Source: Larus michahellis (lineage: Eukaryota; Chordata; Aves; Charadriiformes; Laridae). Taken from it: 64,000 nucleotides of DNA. Shown piece by piece: positions 1 through 39,699 of the stretch (position 1 is the stretch's first letter; each line of letters begins with the position of its first letter). A model generated the notes under the pieces. That model was not told the origin of the DNA, searched no databases, and saw only the letters and a list, made by a program, of their open reading frames with translations. The position numbers were made by a program, and so were the translations under genes. The stretch lies in assembly GCF_964199755.1 (NCBI RefSeq), contig NC_133917.1, positions 3,293,501 to 3,357,500 of the forward strand, written 5' to 3'.

Positions 1-27576
<27,576 letters not shown>

Positions 27577-27630
27577 CTTTTCATCCTGCAGCAGCTTCTT
27601 TAGTTATGTCGCACCCCGGACCGGTCAGCT
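27577..27630 (-). other. SCN8A: SCN8A 5' UTR part of the first coding exon
   Basis: A strong acceptor (pyrimidine-rich tract ending CTCCCCGCAG) precedes base 27630 on the minus strand. The 54 bases between it and the ATG are untranslated. This means at least one noncoding exon lies upstream. Confidence 0.8.
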
Positions 27631-27683
27631 CTGCGGGGAGCAAAGAGCAGAGGCAGAACAAGGTCAGTGTCGGCTGACAGACA

Positions 27684-27702
27684 ACAGACAGACAGACAGA
27701 CA
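27684..27702. repeat. Short (CAGA)n microsatellite
   Basis: About five CAGA units just upstream of the first SCN8A coding exon. Confidence 0.85.
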
Positions 27703-27822
27703 GCACTGCAGAGCCAGCGGCAACAGGCGGACGCGCAGCGAGTGCTGGGCTCTGGGTGAACCTGCCTGTCCCGTCCCACGGCTTCACCCAACAGCCCGGG
27801 CAGAACCGGCACACACAGAGCT

Positions 27823-28525
27823 GATCATGGAATGGTTTGGGTGGGAAGGGACATTAAAACCCACCCAGGGCCACCCCCTGCCCTGGGTAGGGACACCTCC
27901 CCCAGCCCAGGTTGCTCCAAGCCCCGTCCAACCTGGCCTTGAACCCCTCCAGGGATGGGGCAGCCCCAGCTTCTCTGGGCAACCTGGGCCAGGGGCTCAC
28001 CCCCCTCACAGCCAAGAATTTCTTCCTCACATCTCACCGAAATCTCCCTCTTCCAGTGTAAAACCCTTCCCCCTCGTCCCATGGCTCCCCTCCCTGCTCC
28101 AGAGTCCCTCCCCAGCTTTCCTGGAGCCCCTTGAGGGACTGGAAGGGGCTGGAAGGTCTCCGCGGAGCCTTCTCTTCTCCAGGCTGAACCCCCCCAGCTC
28201 TCTCAGCCTGTCCCCACAGCAGAGGGGCTCCAGCCCCCCCAGCATCTCCGGGGCCTCCTCCGGCCCCGCTCCAACAGCTCCGTGTCCTTCTGCTGTTGGT
28301 GCCCCAGCGCTGGAGGCAGCGCTGCAGGGGGGTTTCACAGAGCGGAGCAGAGGGGCAGAATCCCCCCCTTGCCCCCCTGCCCACGCTGCTGGGGAAGAGC
28401 CCAGGCTGCGAGGGGTTTCTGGGCTGCCAGCGCACATCACTGGCACATGTTGAGCTTCTCACCCCCCAAGACCCCCAGGTCCTGATCTCCAGCCACCCCA
28501 CTGACGGCTCTCCTCGTTCAGGCAC
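27823..28525 (-). mobile_element. CR1 LINE 3' end, 5'-truncated (about 700 bp)
   Basis: Minus orientation, from tail GATCATGGAATGGTTTGGGT through the 3' UTR block and the decayed RT C-terminus (read on the minus strand as GGLEPLCCGDRLRELGGFSL) to about 28,525. It lies about 190 bp upstream of the SCN8A 5' UTR exon. Confidence 0.93.
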
Positions 28526-29805
28526 CTCCTGAACACAATCTCTGCTCTAGACTACAGAAACTGTTCTGCAAAGCAACTCTCAAAAACAGTATTTTCCTAC
28601 AAAAATGATTCTACCAGTCACTGCTCTCTAGCAAACTAGTTAGATAAAAACTGATTATTAGATAAAAATTCCAAGTCAGCTCTATTCCCAGGGTGGGGAC
28701 GAAGTGTCGGGTGGTGTCTAAAGAGGGCTGGCCCTGAGCACAGCACTCCCTCAACACGGCACGAAGGAGGAGTAACCCGGGGCTAGGTTTAGGAGGGCGC
28801 AGCAGCCACGTGCTGAGCTCGTTTGAAAAAAACGCTCCTTCCTGTCCTTTCAGATATTATCACAGTTAAGGAGATGCTTCTGTAATGACTTCGGCACGCG
28901 TTGGCATGGCTGTGCCGGGGAGCACACTCAACACTTCCTCAGGTAGGACCAAGACCTCAGCGGGCTCATCTCCACTGCGGGAAGTCCAATCTCACCCTTT
29001 CGTTACACACACACACATATATATACACGCACGTGTAATTATGAGAGTTTCTATTCATTTGAGGCCCTAAGAATGAAATAATTAAAAAGACTTTCATCAA
29101 GTACAATAGTAATTTCTGAAAGTTAAAGTTCTGCAACAGGCGGGTTAGACACAGGGTCGTCTTTGCATCAGATGCTGCAAAATGAACAAGCGCTTCTCCA
29201 TGACAAAGAGAAGAAAGGGGAAGGGGACAGGGACGGGGAGGGGAACCTCCCCGAGCTGCCGACCCATCGAGGAGCAGAGACCCCCGACAGGACTTTCCCC
29301 CATCTCTCCAACAGGCACCTCACTCGGTGCCGCTCCGATGACAGAGCGGAGCCGGGGGACACTCACTCCTTCGAACCCAACCACCTACGAACCCTCTGCA
29401 GCTCCGCACCTCTTGCCAAGCTCCAGCAACAAGGCTATATCGCGTTTCTGAGCCAGCGGTACCTCCTCAGGCTTTTCACACCCTGGGAAGAGGCCAGGAG
29501 AGTAGAGGAACCCCAGGCGCTGATGGAGGAGCACTGCAGAGCTGGGGGCTGGAAGAGGACCCAGCCCCACACAGCTCAGCGCAACGGGGAGGAACCGCAC
29601 CACCAAAGCGGTGACAAATTGGAGAGGAAAGGCAAAACAACCACGAGTGTACGGCACAGAAAGAATCCAAAACCTACGCAGGATAAGGTCCCTTCAGTAC
29701 AGAAAAAAAGATCATCAGTGAGGTTACATCTTTTAGACTAACACGTGCGCAGCAACAGAATTTGTATTTGAGATTTGGAATCTCTGAAAGAAGAATAACT
29801 TCTTA
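28526..29805. other. Intronic/upstream stretch without recognised gene
   Basis: Noncoding. It holds a short (CA)n/(TA)n microsatellite at about 29,006-29,036 and an open frame at 29163-29741 (192 codons) with no recognised domain and low-complexity Pro/Glu/Arg content. I see no splice-bounded exons. Confidence 0.5.
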
Positions 29806-30002
29806 CTCTGAGGGGGGTGAGCCCCTGGCCCAGGTTGCCCAGAGAAGCTGGGGCTGCCCCATCCCTGGAGGGGTTCAAGGCCAGGTTGGACGGGGCTTGG
29901 AGCAACCTGGGCTGGTGGGAGGTGTCCCTGCCCAGGGCAGGGCAGGGGAACGAGATGATCTTTAAGGTCCCTTCCAACCCAAAGCACTCTATGATTCTAT
30001 GA
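29806..30002 (+). mobile_element. CR1 LINE 3' end, strongly 5'-truncated
   Basis: About 195 bp, plus orientation, beginning GAGGGGGGTGAGCCCCTGG and ending in the tail CACTCTATGATTCTATGA. Confidence 0.93.
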
Positions 30003-32130
30003 CTTTCAAATTCCTTGAAAACCACGCTATAGGACTGAATCGCTAAGTTTCAGGTATTTTGGCACAATGCTAGGCACCAATGGTCCGTACAGCCCTTGGC
30101 TCTGAAGAACTATTTCTGTGGGAAGAGCTGACAGAGGCAGAGCTGGAGGCGGCTCTGGCCCGAAGGATGAGCTGGGACATGTCTGCCCGGCCTCGACCAC
30201 AGGCACACTCTGATCTTGGGAACCACAACCTTCTACGGATCGTAGCGGAATTCATGAATAAACACAGCCCAGAAATAACGGAGTCTTTTTTTTTTTTAAG
30301 AAAACCTGGAGATCCCAGCCCTCAGCGCAGTACCTGGGGCATTTCCAGCAGCCAGAACATCTGGTGCAAAGTGCCCTTCCATGGGATTTCAGGTTATTCC
30401 TTGCAACTGCTTCGCTCTATGCCAACCTAAAGCTGCACCACATGTGGAGAACTTAATCAAACGTTGTTTCCGTCTCTGGTTTTATTTGGAGATCCAAAAG
30501 CCTTAAGCATAGATCTCCCTCCTTCTGTAACCATGCAGCGCAGGCTGGGATTCTTCTCCCATCAACTTGACCAGGTATTTCTGGCGTAATAACAATAAAG
30601 ACTCAAAAAAGATGGCAAAAGGGGGAGAGAAAAGCCGCCACCTTGGTCACATTATCTCCAGAAACATCACAGAACAGCCTGCTGATATTAAGGAAAAATT
30701 AATTTATTCTATTCTTGCAGCATTTGCATGCATTTAATTACCAAATTTCCCACATACTGTGAAACTATAGAGCAGCATTGGGGATGTGGTCTAATTGAAT
30801 GGCACAGATAAATACACGAGGCCTGAATTTAGAAACCAAAGTAGCTCAGGGACACAGCACAAAAAAGGGGAAAAAAAAAAATGACGGCACAAACGAATGC
30901 CTGATTGGTATGCACAATTACACAGCCGGCAACTGGAAGCAACCGACCGATCTGCTAAGTGGCCAGCTAAAAAACAAAATAAAACAACGTCCCCCCCCAA
31001 ATCTGGTACGCAGCAGCCCAGCGCAGGGGGCTGCAGGGGCCCTGGTCGTCGGTGAGCGCAGACATCGGATGCTCTACTGACACCGGCCCTTCACTCCCAA
31101 CCCCTGCTCCGGCAACGGGTGCTCCCTCTCTGGGCTCCCACTTGTTCCATATAAATCCATAACTGCGATTTAATTTATTGGGAAGTTCTTGCCTGTCCTG
31201 ACTTTGTTTTCCCAATAAATGATCCCTCATTATGATAATGGACAAAACTAGGATGTAAACTGAAAGGATGGGACTGGAATGTTTATTTAATTCCTTAAAT
31301 CACACCTGTATAGCACTTTTTATATCTTTGATAGCTCAGCATTACATATCCTTAGGACGACGAGCCGTGCCGCGCGGCTCCAACCGCCAACCCTGATCTT
31401 TACGTTAACCCGGCGCACACAGACCGGATACTTCTGAGAGCTGTTTTACTTAAAAAACCAAACCCATACAGACAAAGGGTTTGGAACACCTCTGCTCCAG
31501 CAGCTCCCCGGGTCACTGCGCGGGGCCAACACACCTGCAGCCCCAGCAGTGGGTACAGCCGGGGGCGAGGAGCAATCTGAGTGTTATGGAAGGAGAAAAA
31601 TAGCGAGAGCGTCAAGGATGTCCACCGTCAAGATCTAACGTTTTTCTCAGCAGGAAGAAAAGAAAATCGCAAAACAACAACAAATTTTCACGTGAGGATA
31701 CAATAATATTTTTCAGTATACACGGGAAGAACAGAGTGAGTTTAGAGTGTACAAATATCTGCTAAAAAAACCCACAAAATCCCTCCCAAACCAGCCACAC
31801 CGAAGGCAGGTGTCAGCACATCTGCTTCTTGGGTGAATTTTGCCTAATTTGGCAAAACATTCAGCTGTAGGGGCCTCTGCGGGAAGCAGAGTCAAGAGGG
31901 TGAGCTGGCGTTCACTCCTGCCCCTTTGCGTGTGTTTCAGTTCGTTACCAGAGGGTATTCAGAAAACATCAGGCATCATGCAATTATTTGATTTTTAAAA
32001 ATAAAACTACTCCTTAAAGACCTTTACTAAAATTAGTCCTTATCCGCATGTTGACTGAATGAAAAAATCCCAAACCATCTTCATCCTGAAGGTGTCAGGA
32101 TTTAAGTAGAAAAGTTTCTCTGCGGGAAGA
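30003..32130. other. Upstream stretch without recognised gene
   Basis: AT-rich noncoding DNA with a few short homopolymers. Read on both strands I found no splice-bounded coding exon, RNA gene or repeat I could name. Confidence 0.5.
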
Positions 32131-32230
32131 GACACAGAAAGGGAAAATAATTTGTCCGCGGTCACCTGGTGGTAGACCTGGCAGCTGATCACAAGCACTG
32201 GGACTCCCCCAGGCTCCAATCCTTTTAATA
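32130..32230 (+). repeat. MIR-like ancient SINE
   Basis: GAAAATAATTTGTCCGCGGT, then CACCTGGTGGTAGACCTGGC and GCACTGGGACTCCC, follow the MIR core order (AAGTAACTTGCCCAAGGTCACACAG..TGGCAGAGC..GGGATT). Diverged; ends uncertain. Confidence 0.55.
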
Positions 32231-32934
32231 ACGGGCCATATCTAATGAACGCCCACCATCTCCTCTCGTTTCTGGTGGCCTCCAACCCCACTGAGGTTCC
32301 TCCTGCCTCCGAAGGTCCGTGGCCGCACTCCCGGGACTTTGGGGGAGTCAGGAATTCGTCCTGGAGTTGGGTGCTCAGAGCTCCCTGGGGCCAGATCGCA
32401 TCTTTACACACACATTTCTCAAAGATTTTACACTAGAAGAAATGCTGTACTGAGCTGCCCATTTGCTAAGATTTAATTATTTTTTCTAAATGTTCCCAGC
32501 AGTCCATTTACTGGTACATTATGAAATATTCTAATAAATTATTCAAGCTGATTGTCAAAATAAATTAAAAACACACTTTTGAGGCAATATCTTTGCTTTA
32601 ATACATTTCCTCATTTATTAATTTGCAAGATTCAGTCATTCACGTCTCTCAGTTCCTTCGAGAGAGAGCTCTTTGATGGGAGTTTTCATGTGACCCAGGC
32701 AGACACACGTGGCTTTTGGTTTGAATGCACAGGGTTGGGGCAGAAAGGCAACAGCCCCCCAAAATTCTACTGCCCCAGAGCCTAAAAAAAGCTTCAAGCC
32801 AAACCAAAATAGCCCTGCAGGAATGAGCAATCCCGTGCCTGGAAATGGCCTTTGGGAGAACTCACTGATCTTCTCCGTCTGCAGTAAATTCTGGGCCTAG
32901 AACAAGGCAATTTTATCAATGAGCAGGCACAGCA

Positions 32935-33525
32935 ACACAACTGCTGGGGGGCATCAAGAAGAGTGTGGCCAGCAGGTGGAGGGAGGTCATCCTCCCCCTC
33001 TGCTCTGCCTTGGGGAGGCCACACCTGGAGCACTGGGTCCAGTTCTGGGTCCCCGGATCAAGAGGGACAGGGAACTGCTGGAGAGGGGACAGCAAAGGGC
33101 TGCCGAGATGACTGTGGGACTGGAACATCTCTTTTGTGAAGAAAGGCTGAGGGATTTGGGGCTCTTCAGTCTGGAAAAAAGTCGGCTGAGGGGGGACCTT
33201 ATCAACGCTTCTAAATACTGAAAGGGGGGCTGTCAGGAGGATGGGGCCAGGCTCTTCTCAGTGGTGCCTGGGGACAGGACAAGGGACAACGGGCACAAAC
33301 TTGAGCGTGGGAAGTTCCACCTCAACATGAGGAGGAACTTCTTTGCTGTGAGGGTGGCAGAGCCCTGGCACAGGCTGCCCAGAGAGGTGGGGGAGTCTCC
33401 GTCTCCGGAGACATCCCAAACCCGCCTGGACGCATTCCTGTGCCACCTGCTGTGGGTGACCCTGCTCTGGCCGGGGGTTGGAGGGGGTGATATCCAGAGG
33501 GCCCTTCCAAGCCTATGATTCTATG
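32935..33525 (+). mobile_element. CR1 LINE 3' end, 5'-truncated (second subfamily)
   Basis: About 590 bp, plus orientation. The frame reads the RT C-terminus (SLEKSRLRGDLINASKY) and then [20 protein letters not shown], ending in GCCTATGATTCTATGA. It matches the minus-oriented copy at 54.6-55.3 kb better than the copies at 22.9-28.5 kb. Confidence 0.93.
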
Positions 33526-34979
33526 ACATTTTCACTTTCAAGCAACAGCTATCCTTTTGTTGCTGGTTGTTTTCCCTACCCCAGGTAGAAGATTGCCGAA
33601 GTTCCCGGCAAAGCAAGTGGAGTTGAAGGGCAGAGCCCAGAGAGAGGAAGAACGTTCCTGCTCTGGGCTGAACGTGAGCACACCCCTCTACGGGTACGGG
33701 AATGAACAGCAGCGCCGGGAGGAGAGAGAACCGTGAAAGCAGAAATATTAGAAAACACATTAATATTGTGTTATCGTTTGAGAAACCCACGACAATTTAT
33801 TGTCATTTAGACAATTATTCTCTCACCCAATGACCCCTCCCCACCTGGGAAGGGGAATCAGGAAAAATATAGAAACATGGGGGTTGAAATATAAACAGAT
33901 TTAAAAGAGTAGGACTAAATAATTAACATTAATGACACTAAAGAACCAGTATTGATCCCGATACCAGTATAAGGATCGTACCCAGACCACTCCCTCAGCA
34001 GGAAGCCGTGCGCTGCCCACAGGGACAGACAATGCGGGACCCTGCGAGCGCTGTGGCTGCAGGAGGAAGGGAAGGGCTCAGGGCTCCGGCACCGGGGCGA
34101 GGAGTTCTCTGGACCACCACCATCAAGGAAGAGAGAGAACTTCGTGGCAAACTTTCTAATTTATATCGAATGTGATGTTCATGGTATGAAATAATCCTGG
34201 TAGCAGCTTGGGTCAAGGTCTCACTCCTCCTCGTCCCCGCACCTCAAAAACACTGAGACCTTGAAACCTGCACCCCAGAGCTGGTGATAAAGTAAATATT
34301 TTCACCGATTCAGACACTAGTCTTCTAAAAGTGCAGTTTTCCCGGGCACGAGAAGAGAAGTTAGTCCTGTATTGCTCAAACCAGGACGTACCGGAAGATG
34401 CTTTCATGAAAACTAGAGGAGCTGAAGACCCAGCACTGGGGGCTCTTCCAGTCCCCGCAGCAGCAGCAGGACAGCTGGAAAGTCACCCCGGCAGCCGCAA
34501 GCGCCCACCCTGGGCTCCCCCGTCGGCCCTCGCTCAGAGCTACTCGCGTTTGTCACCAATCCCACGGGGACCTGGGGATCCGCACAGACGGAGCCAGCCC
34601 AAGGGCAGCACTTCAGTTTCCCCTTTTTAAAGCCCAACTTCTGAACAAAGAATTGTTCAAAATTGTTATCGTGCAAAGACACTAACCCAAATTCAACTCC
34701 TTGTTGGGTTCACTCAGCCTACCAGTCACCATAAAATAGGAGCGAGGTAACGGTTATTCTATACAATAAATTTGGAAGAATTCATGTAATGTTGTGGAGC
34801 ACTCGGATAGCGTGATCACAAGTGGGACAAATATGAGGGAGGGGAACAAACCACCCCCCTCCCTGTTCTCCGCTCCGGCACAGGGGATCTGGGAATCCCT
34901 GCAACATGCTGGAGCACAACTCACGCAGGCTGGAGCCACACCACCATCAACCCTCGTCTTCTCCCCATGCACCTCCCGT
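33526..34979. other. Upstream stretch without recognised gene
   Basis: Noncoding by inspection of both strands. Short open frames only, none bounded by good splice sites. Confidence 0.45.
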
Positions 34980-35300
34980 CAGGGGGGCCTACAGGAAAGC
35001 TGGGGAGGGACTTTTTACATGGGCTTGTAGCCATCGGACGAGAGGGAACAGTTTTAAACTGGAAGAGGGAGATTGAGATGAGATCTGAGGAAGAAATCCT
35101 TGGCTGTGAGGGGGGTGAGCCCCTGGCCCAGGTTGCCCAGAGAAGCTGTGGCTGCCCCATCCCTGGAGGGGTTCAAGGCCAGGTTGGACGGGGCTTGGAG
35201 CAACCTGGGCTGGTGGGAGGTGTCCCTGCCCGGGGCAGGGGGTGGCACTGGGTGAGCTTTAAGGTCCCTTCCAACCCAAACTGTTCTGTGATTCTATGAT
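34980..35300 (+). mobile_element. CR1 LINE 3' end, 5'-truncated
   Basis: About 320 bp, plus orientation, from GGGGGGCCTACAGGAAAGCTG to the tail CTGTTCTGTGATTCTATGAT. Confidence 0.92.
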
Positions 35301-37500
35301 CTGCTCAGAGATGGCCCTGCCCTGGCATCAGCCGTTCCTGGCTGTCCTAACGTGACCATCCTGCCCACCAATGTCACCAGACACTCCATACAAGTCCATC
35401 TCCTGCTGCAACAGCATTGTTTGCTGCCCAGCCTGGAGAGCTCTTTCCCGCTCAGGTGGGACGGATCCCACACCGAAGGGCCTGTGCATCACACAGGTCA
35501 CCTTAAACCACTGTGGAGGATTAAACCCACAAATGGCCACAGGACGCAGTACCCAGCTCTGCACCTTCCCAGTGACAGGCTCCTGAGAGGCGCTCTGATT
35601 TTTAACGATATTGAGCACTGACACCTCTTAGATTTCTGCAGAAGTGCTGGGAATTCAACTTGCCCGGAAACAAAGACAAGTTTTCATTATTCTTGTCTTC
35701 AGAACAACACTACTCTGGCCTAGCACTAGTTATAGAAACAATTTTGTCTGTGCCTGGGCATGCCCTCAGCCGGGAAAAGCAAGTTGAAGCACCGGGGACA
35801 GATCTGTAAGTGACTTGTGATGAGCTTCCACTGCTCTGGTTTTCACAGATCCTTCCTCTAAACCCAACGCCAGAAACATCCTCTCAATGGCCAAGGAGAG
35901 CCAGATATTGCAGAGTTTGCCCCAAGAAGCTGCAGCAGTTTCCACCCCCCTCCCAGGAGTCAGGCTGGTTCCCAAACACACAGAAACAGAGAACTGCGCC
36001 CGGGGGGTTTTATCTGGTTTTAAAATTTGTATGGTAAGTTCTAGTAAAAATAAGTAACAGCGTACACATATCAAGGGAAAAAAAAAAAAAAAAAAAAAAA
36101 AGAGAGAAATGGGGATGGCTTTTAGTTATTTTCAGTATTTTCTGCTCCCTACTTCTCCAGCAATGAAGGTTTTAGTTATGGAATTTTAAGACCACCACCT
36201 GTAAAGTTCACATTCAACAATGAAAAATATTACTGCTTTTTAAAAACGAACAAACAAACAAAAGAACTCTTGGAATTCACTGCTGAGAATATTTTATTTA
36301 TAAATATAAACTCCTCACATCTTTCTGCTGGCACAGGAACAGCAGGAGTAACATAGAATGGGACTTTTTAGGTCTTAGATAGCAAGATTTTTGCATTTTG
36401 AAATGGCTGGTTTCAGAAAGCAGCAATTTCCCAGTTTTGCCCTGCGCCCACTGGCTGCTCTTCCTTCCCGGGAATATCCTGTGTGCTAGTGTGCTCCCCT
36501 GGGCAGGACCCGCGCTCTGCCACGGGGCAAGAGAGAGGGGGGAGAAGGCAGAAGTTACTCTGCCTTTGGGGCAGCGTTTAAAGAGTGGAAGATGGGGCAG
36601 AGTGTGACGAGCCAGCCTGGAGTCTCAGCTAAGGTCACGGCGGGTTTTTAACGCACCTCTGCACCCACCTCCTCTGGACTCGTGCTCTCCACGACTGCCC
36701 ACCCCGCACAGAAGTGGAATAATGGGACATAAGGGGAAAAGTCTGAGCATTTCATTACTCCCGAACCCCCCCAGACTGAGCCAAAAGCCCAGCAGGGACG
36801 AGCCTCCTGCCCCGCTGCCACTGTCACACGTCCCCACGTGTGGCCTCCTCTCTAGGGTTGCTTAAATTATTTTCCCCGCGCTTGTTCTCAACTCCAGCGC
36901 TTCCGTTTTGTTCTTTTTCCACACCTTCTCTACCCCAAACCCTTTCTCTGAACACAACAATCAATTATTGATTCCAGCCCATCTGTTGATGCCGATGGCA
37001 GCTGTGGCGGTCGATGGTGGATGGAAATCCTGTGACCACACGGACACGGGAGTCGCATGCGGACGCTGCTGCCAACTGCCTCCCCGGTCATTGACAAATA
37101 GTGAGGATCAATTGGCATGTGAAGCCGTATCAGCTCATTTTAAGGAGAAAGTGTGCAAAACGTGCCAAGCAGAGCCCCAGCCGAAACCACTGCTGGGAGG
37201 GAGGGGATGCCGCGGTTTAGATTTTCGAGCCCCTTCGCTTTCACTCCGCGCTGACTTTGTGCCTGTCTTATTTCACCTCCTTCAGCCGAGGGTGAGAGCA
37301 CACCCGCGCCTGGTGTCCTGCGACACGCCATCGCTCGCTCTTCTCTGTACTGCAAACCCAGCTCCCCCTCCACGCACAAATACCCACATCGTGGTACTCC
37401 CCCCCCCCCCCCCAGCACGGTATCTATACCATGATCTAGATCGGAGACATACGTGTCAGCTTATATAACCGGGGAAGGGTTTGTGATGGGGCCAGGCCCC
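35301..37500. other. Upstream stretch with homopolymer runs, no recognised gene
   Basis: Mostly noncoding. It contains a run of 24 A at 36078-36101 and a run of 15 C at 37399-37413. GC content climbs from 37.4 kb toward the CpG island. Open frames here, such as 36908-37468, have no recognised domain. Confidence 0.45.
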
Positions 37501-38503
37501 TCTGCCTGGGGTGGGTGACAACCCTGAGAGGGGGCACACATCCCAAGGGTCGCTGTCCCCCCTCCCCCCCCCCGGCCTGTCCTGGGGTCAGAGGAGCCCA
37601 AAAAAGGACATTTCCAGGCCCCCTCCTTCTAGAGGGGGCTGCCAGGCACCCCCCGGAGGTAAACCAGCGCTGTCACCCGTTTTCCTCTCTTTTCCCCTAA
37701 AGATACTAATTGGGTGGCGCGGGGGGTCGGGCTCCTACAGCCCCCCCGCCCCATTACAGCCACCGGGGTGACAGGGTCCGGGTGGGCCACAGGGGCGATG
37801 CTGCAGCCGCAAAAGGGCCAGGTGACATTTCTGCACCCCACAGCCCCTCAGCCCCCCCACAGCCCCCCCCAAACCCACCTACAGCCCGTCCCCAGACCCC
37901 CAAATTCCTCCACTGTCCCCCCCCACGTCGGGCCCGCCGCCCCCCCCCAAGCCCAGCACCCCCCCAGGGGGACATCCCCAGCGGTGTCCCCCCCCCACAA
38001 CCGCCCCCTCCCCTCCAGCCCTCGCCCAGCTCGCCCGCAGCTCCCGCCCGCTCCCCTCCCCCACACCGGGCACCATTTGCACCAGGCGCGGGGGGGTCGA
38101 CTGGGGTGGGGGAGGGGGACACACAGATTTTTAATGGAAAAAGGCTCGTGAGCGCGCAGCGGCCTCTCCCCAGGGAGGAAAAACCCCCAGTGAAGCCGAA
38201 GCCGCCCCCGCCACCCCCGGGCCTGCGGGGGCGAGGGGAGCCCCAGAGCCGCCCCGCGCACCTCTCCTACGGCGCCCTGCCCCCCGCCTCCCCTGGCGGG
38301 ACCGGGGAGGGCCGAGGGAGACCGGGGACGGACGGGCGGAGCGGGGACAGGCCGCCCCGGGACGCAGCGGCCTCCCGCGACCCGCTCTGCGGCAAAGCGG
38401 CGGCCGGCGGGGCGGGATGAGGAAAATAACGATAACCAGGCCCGGGAAGGAAGGGCGGGGGGAGCCCGGGCCCCCCCCCCCGCGGCCGCGGGGCTGGACT
38501 CAC

Positions 38504-38590
38504 CGCGGCGGCGGCTCTAGCGCGTCTCCGGGCCGGACTGCGGCGGGGCGGGAGCTGCGGGGGGGACTGCGGGTGTCGCCATCTTGGTGC
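38504..38590 (-). other. Candidate noncoding first exon (possibly SCN8A exon 1)
   Basis: On the minus strand the leader from about 38,590 runs through CACCAAGATGGCGACACC and ends in CGCCGCG before the strong donor GTGAGTCC (plus gactcac 38497-38503). The AAGATGGCG element is a YY1-type start-site motif. No long frame crosses it, so it would be untranslated except for a short uORF (38517-38582). An acceptor at 27631 is available downstream. Confidence 0.5.
38517..38582 (-). other. Short upstream ORF (21 codons) in candidate first exon
   Basis: ATG in the AAGATGG context at 38582, then MATPAVPPAAPAPP and a TAG at 38519-38517, all inside the leader. If transcribed it would be a uORF that could lower downstream translation. 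Confidence 0.4.
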
Positions 38591-38654
38591 GCCGGCGCCA
38601 CGCCCCCCGCGCGCTGCCCGCCCCGCCCAGCGCCGGCTGCCGGCAGGGGGCCGA

Positions 38655-39045
38655 GGGGCGGGGCCGAAGTGCCGGCTCCGCGCGCGGGGGGGCGGGGCCA
38701 AAGGCCCGGCACGGGGCTGAGGGGGCGGGGCCAAAGCGCCGGCTCAGTGCTGAGGAGGCGGGAGCAACCCCCGGCACGGAGCTAAGGGGGCGGGGCCAAA
38801 CACCGCCCGGTGCGGGGGCGTGGCCAAACTCCCGGTAGGTTGAGGGGGCGGGGCCAATCCCCTGGCAGGTGACTGGGGGACGTGGTCAAATTTCCGGCGG
38901 AGGGCTGAGGGGCGAGGCCGAACTGCCAGCACCGCGCGGAGGGGGCGGGGCCAACACCCCATACGGGGTGAGGGGGCGGGGCCAACTCCCCATACGGCAT
39001 TGAGGGGGCGGGGCCAAACCCGGGCGGGGCGGCGGGGGCGGGGCC
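38655..39045. repeat. Array of 13 GC-box units spaced about 32 bp
   Basis: Thirteen tandem units, each with a GGGGGCGGGGCCAA-like core (some decayed). The central C of GGCGGGG lies at 38659, 38693, 38726, 38759, 38791, 38819, 38849, 38881, 38913, 38946, 38977, 39009 and 39039. Mean spacing is about 31.7 bp. Each is a Sp/KLF-type GC box often fused to CCAA. Confidence 0.9.
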
Positions 39046-39139
39046 GCCACCCTTTAGGCTCTAAGGCAGATTCCCTTTTTTTTTTCCTTTTAATTTTTTT
39101 CCTTTCTTATATTACAAATTAAAATTTAATTTTCGTTTA

Positions 39140-39430
39140 CGATGAGACACTGGAACACCCGCGGTGGTATCTCCGACACGCCCATCCAGCCCAGGCCCCG
39201 CCACTGCCCCCGCTCACTCGCCGCGTCCTACCCACCCCCCGCTCCGGACCCTCCCCTGCGCCCCCGGGCCCGGCCCCGCGGCTGCCGGAACCTGCGCAAC
39301 ATCCCGCGCCCTTGGCCGGACCCGTGGGGCGTTTGCGGTGGTGGAAACATCAGCACCGACCCCGCCGCTTGACCCACGTGGAAGCGGCTCGGTAGCAAAG
39401 GCGCCGGGCGCTTTCGGCACCTCAGCGCCA
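39140..39430. other. CpG-rich stretch beyond the GC-box array
   Basis: GC- and CpG-rich with open frames on both strands but no recognised domain. It probably belongs to the same CpG island, separated by a T-rich run (about 39,070-39,120). Confidence 0.4.
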
Positions 39431-39699
39431 GGAGACCAGAAGAATTAAGCCGAGAAGATGCCGAGCGGAGCCCAGCAGCAGGCGCGGTGCCAGAGGAGGA
39501 CTCCCGGCAGTGTGGGGCTCTGGGCTCCCCGGGGCACCGCAGAGTTCCGCAGGGAGCACCCCAACCTCCGAGCACCCACCCGGGCAGGGTGCTCACTGCT
39601 GGGGCAGAGCCAGGCTCCGTCTCGCGGGCGGCTCGGGGGGCTCTGCCCTTCCCTGGGGATGGCTGGACTCCGGGCTGGAAGATGCTCCCGACTCCCAGG

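Larger units (their letters stand above)
37800..39060. promoter_or_regulatory. CpG island, candidate SCN8A promoter
   Basis: Very GC-rich and CpG-dense DNA about 11 kb upstream of the SCN8A 5' UTR exon. It holds a minus-strand donor at the end of a short leader with AAGATGGCG near its start, and an array of GC boxes directly upstream of that. Its orientation fits transcription toward SCN8A. The link is inferred from position and strand; the island could serve another minus-strand transcript. Confidence 0.55.

Noticed and set aside
29163-29741. 192-codon plus-strand ORF
   Set aside because: Low-complexity composition, no domain, no conserved splice sites. It lies in the presumed SCN8A 5' intron and may be a chance ORF.
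36078-36101. Run of 24 A as the tail of a processed pseudogene
   Set aside because: The preceding 300 bases show no recognisable gene remnant and no flanking duplication, so it is treated as a simple homopolymer.
37710-38420. 236-codon plus-strand ORF, Pro/Arg-rich
   Set aside because: A CpG island with few stop codons by composition; no domain and no support as a gene.
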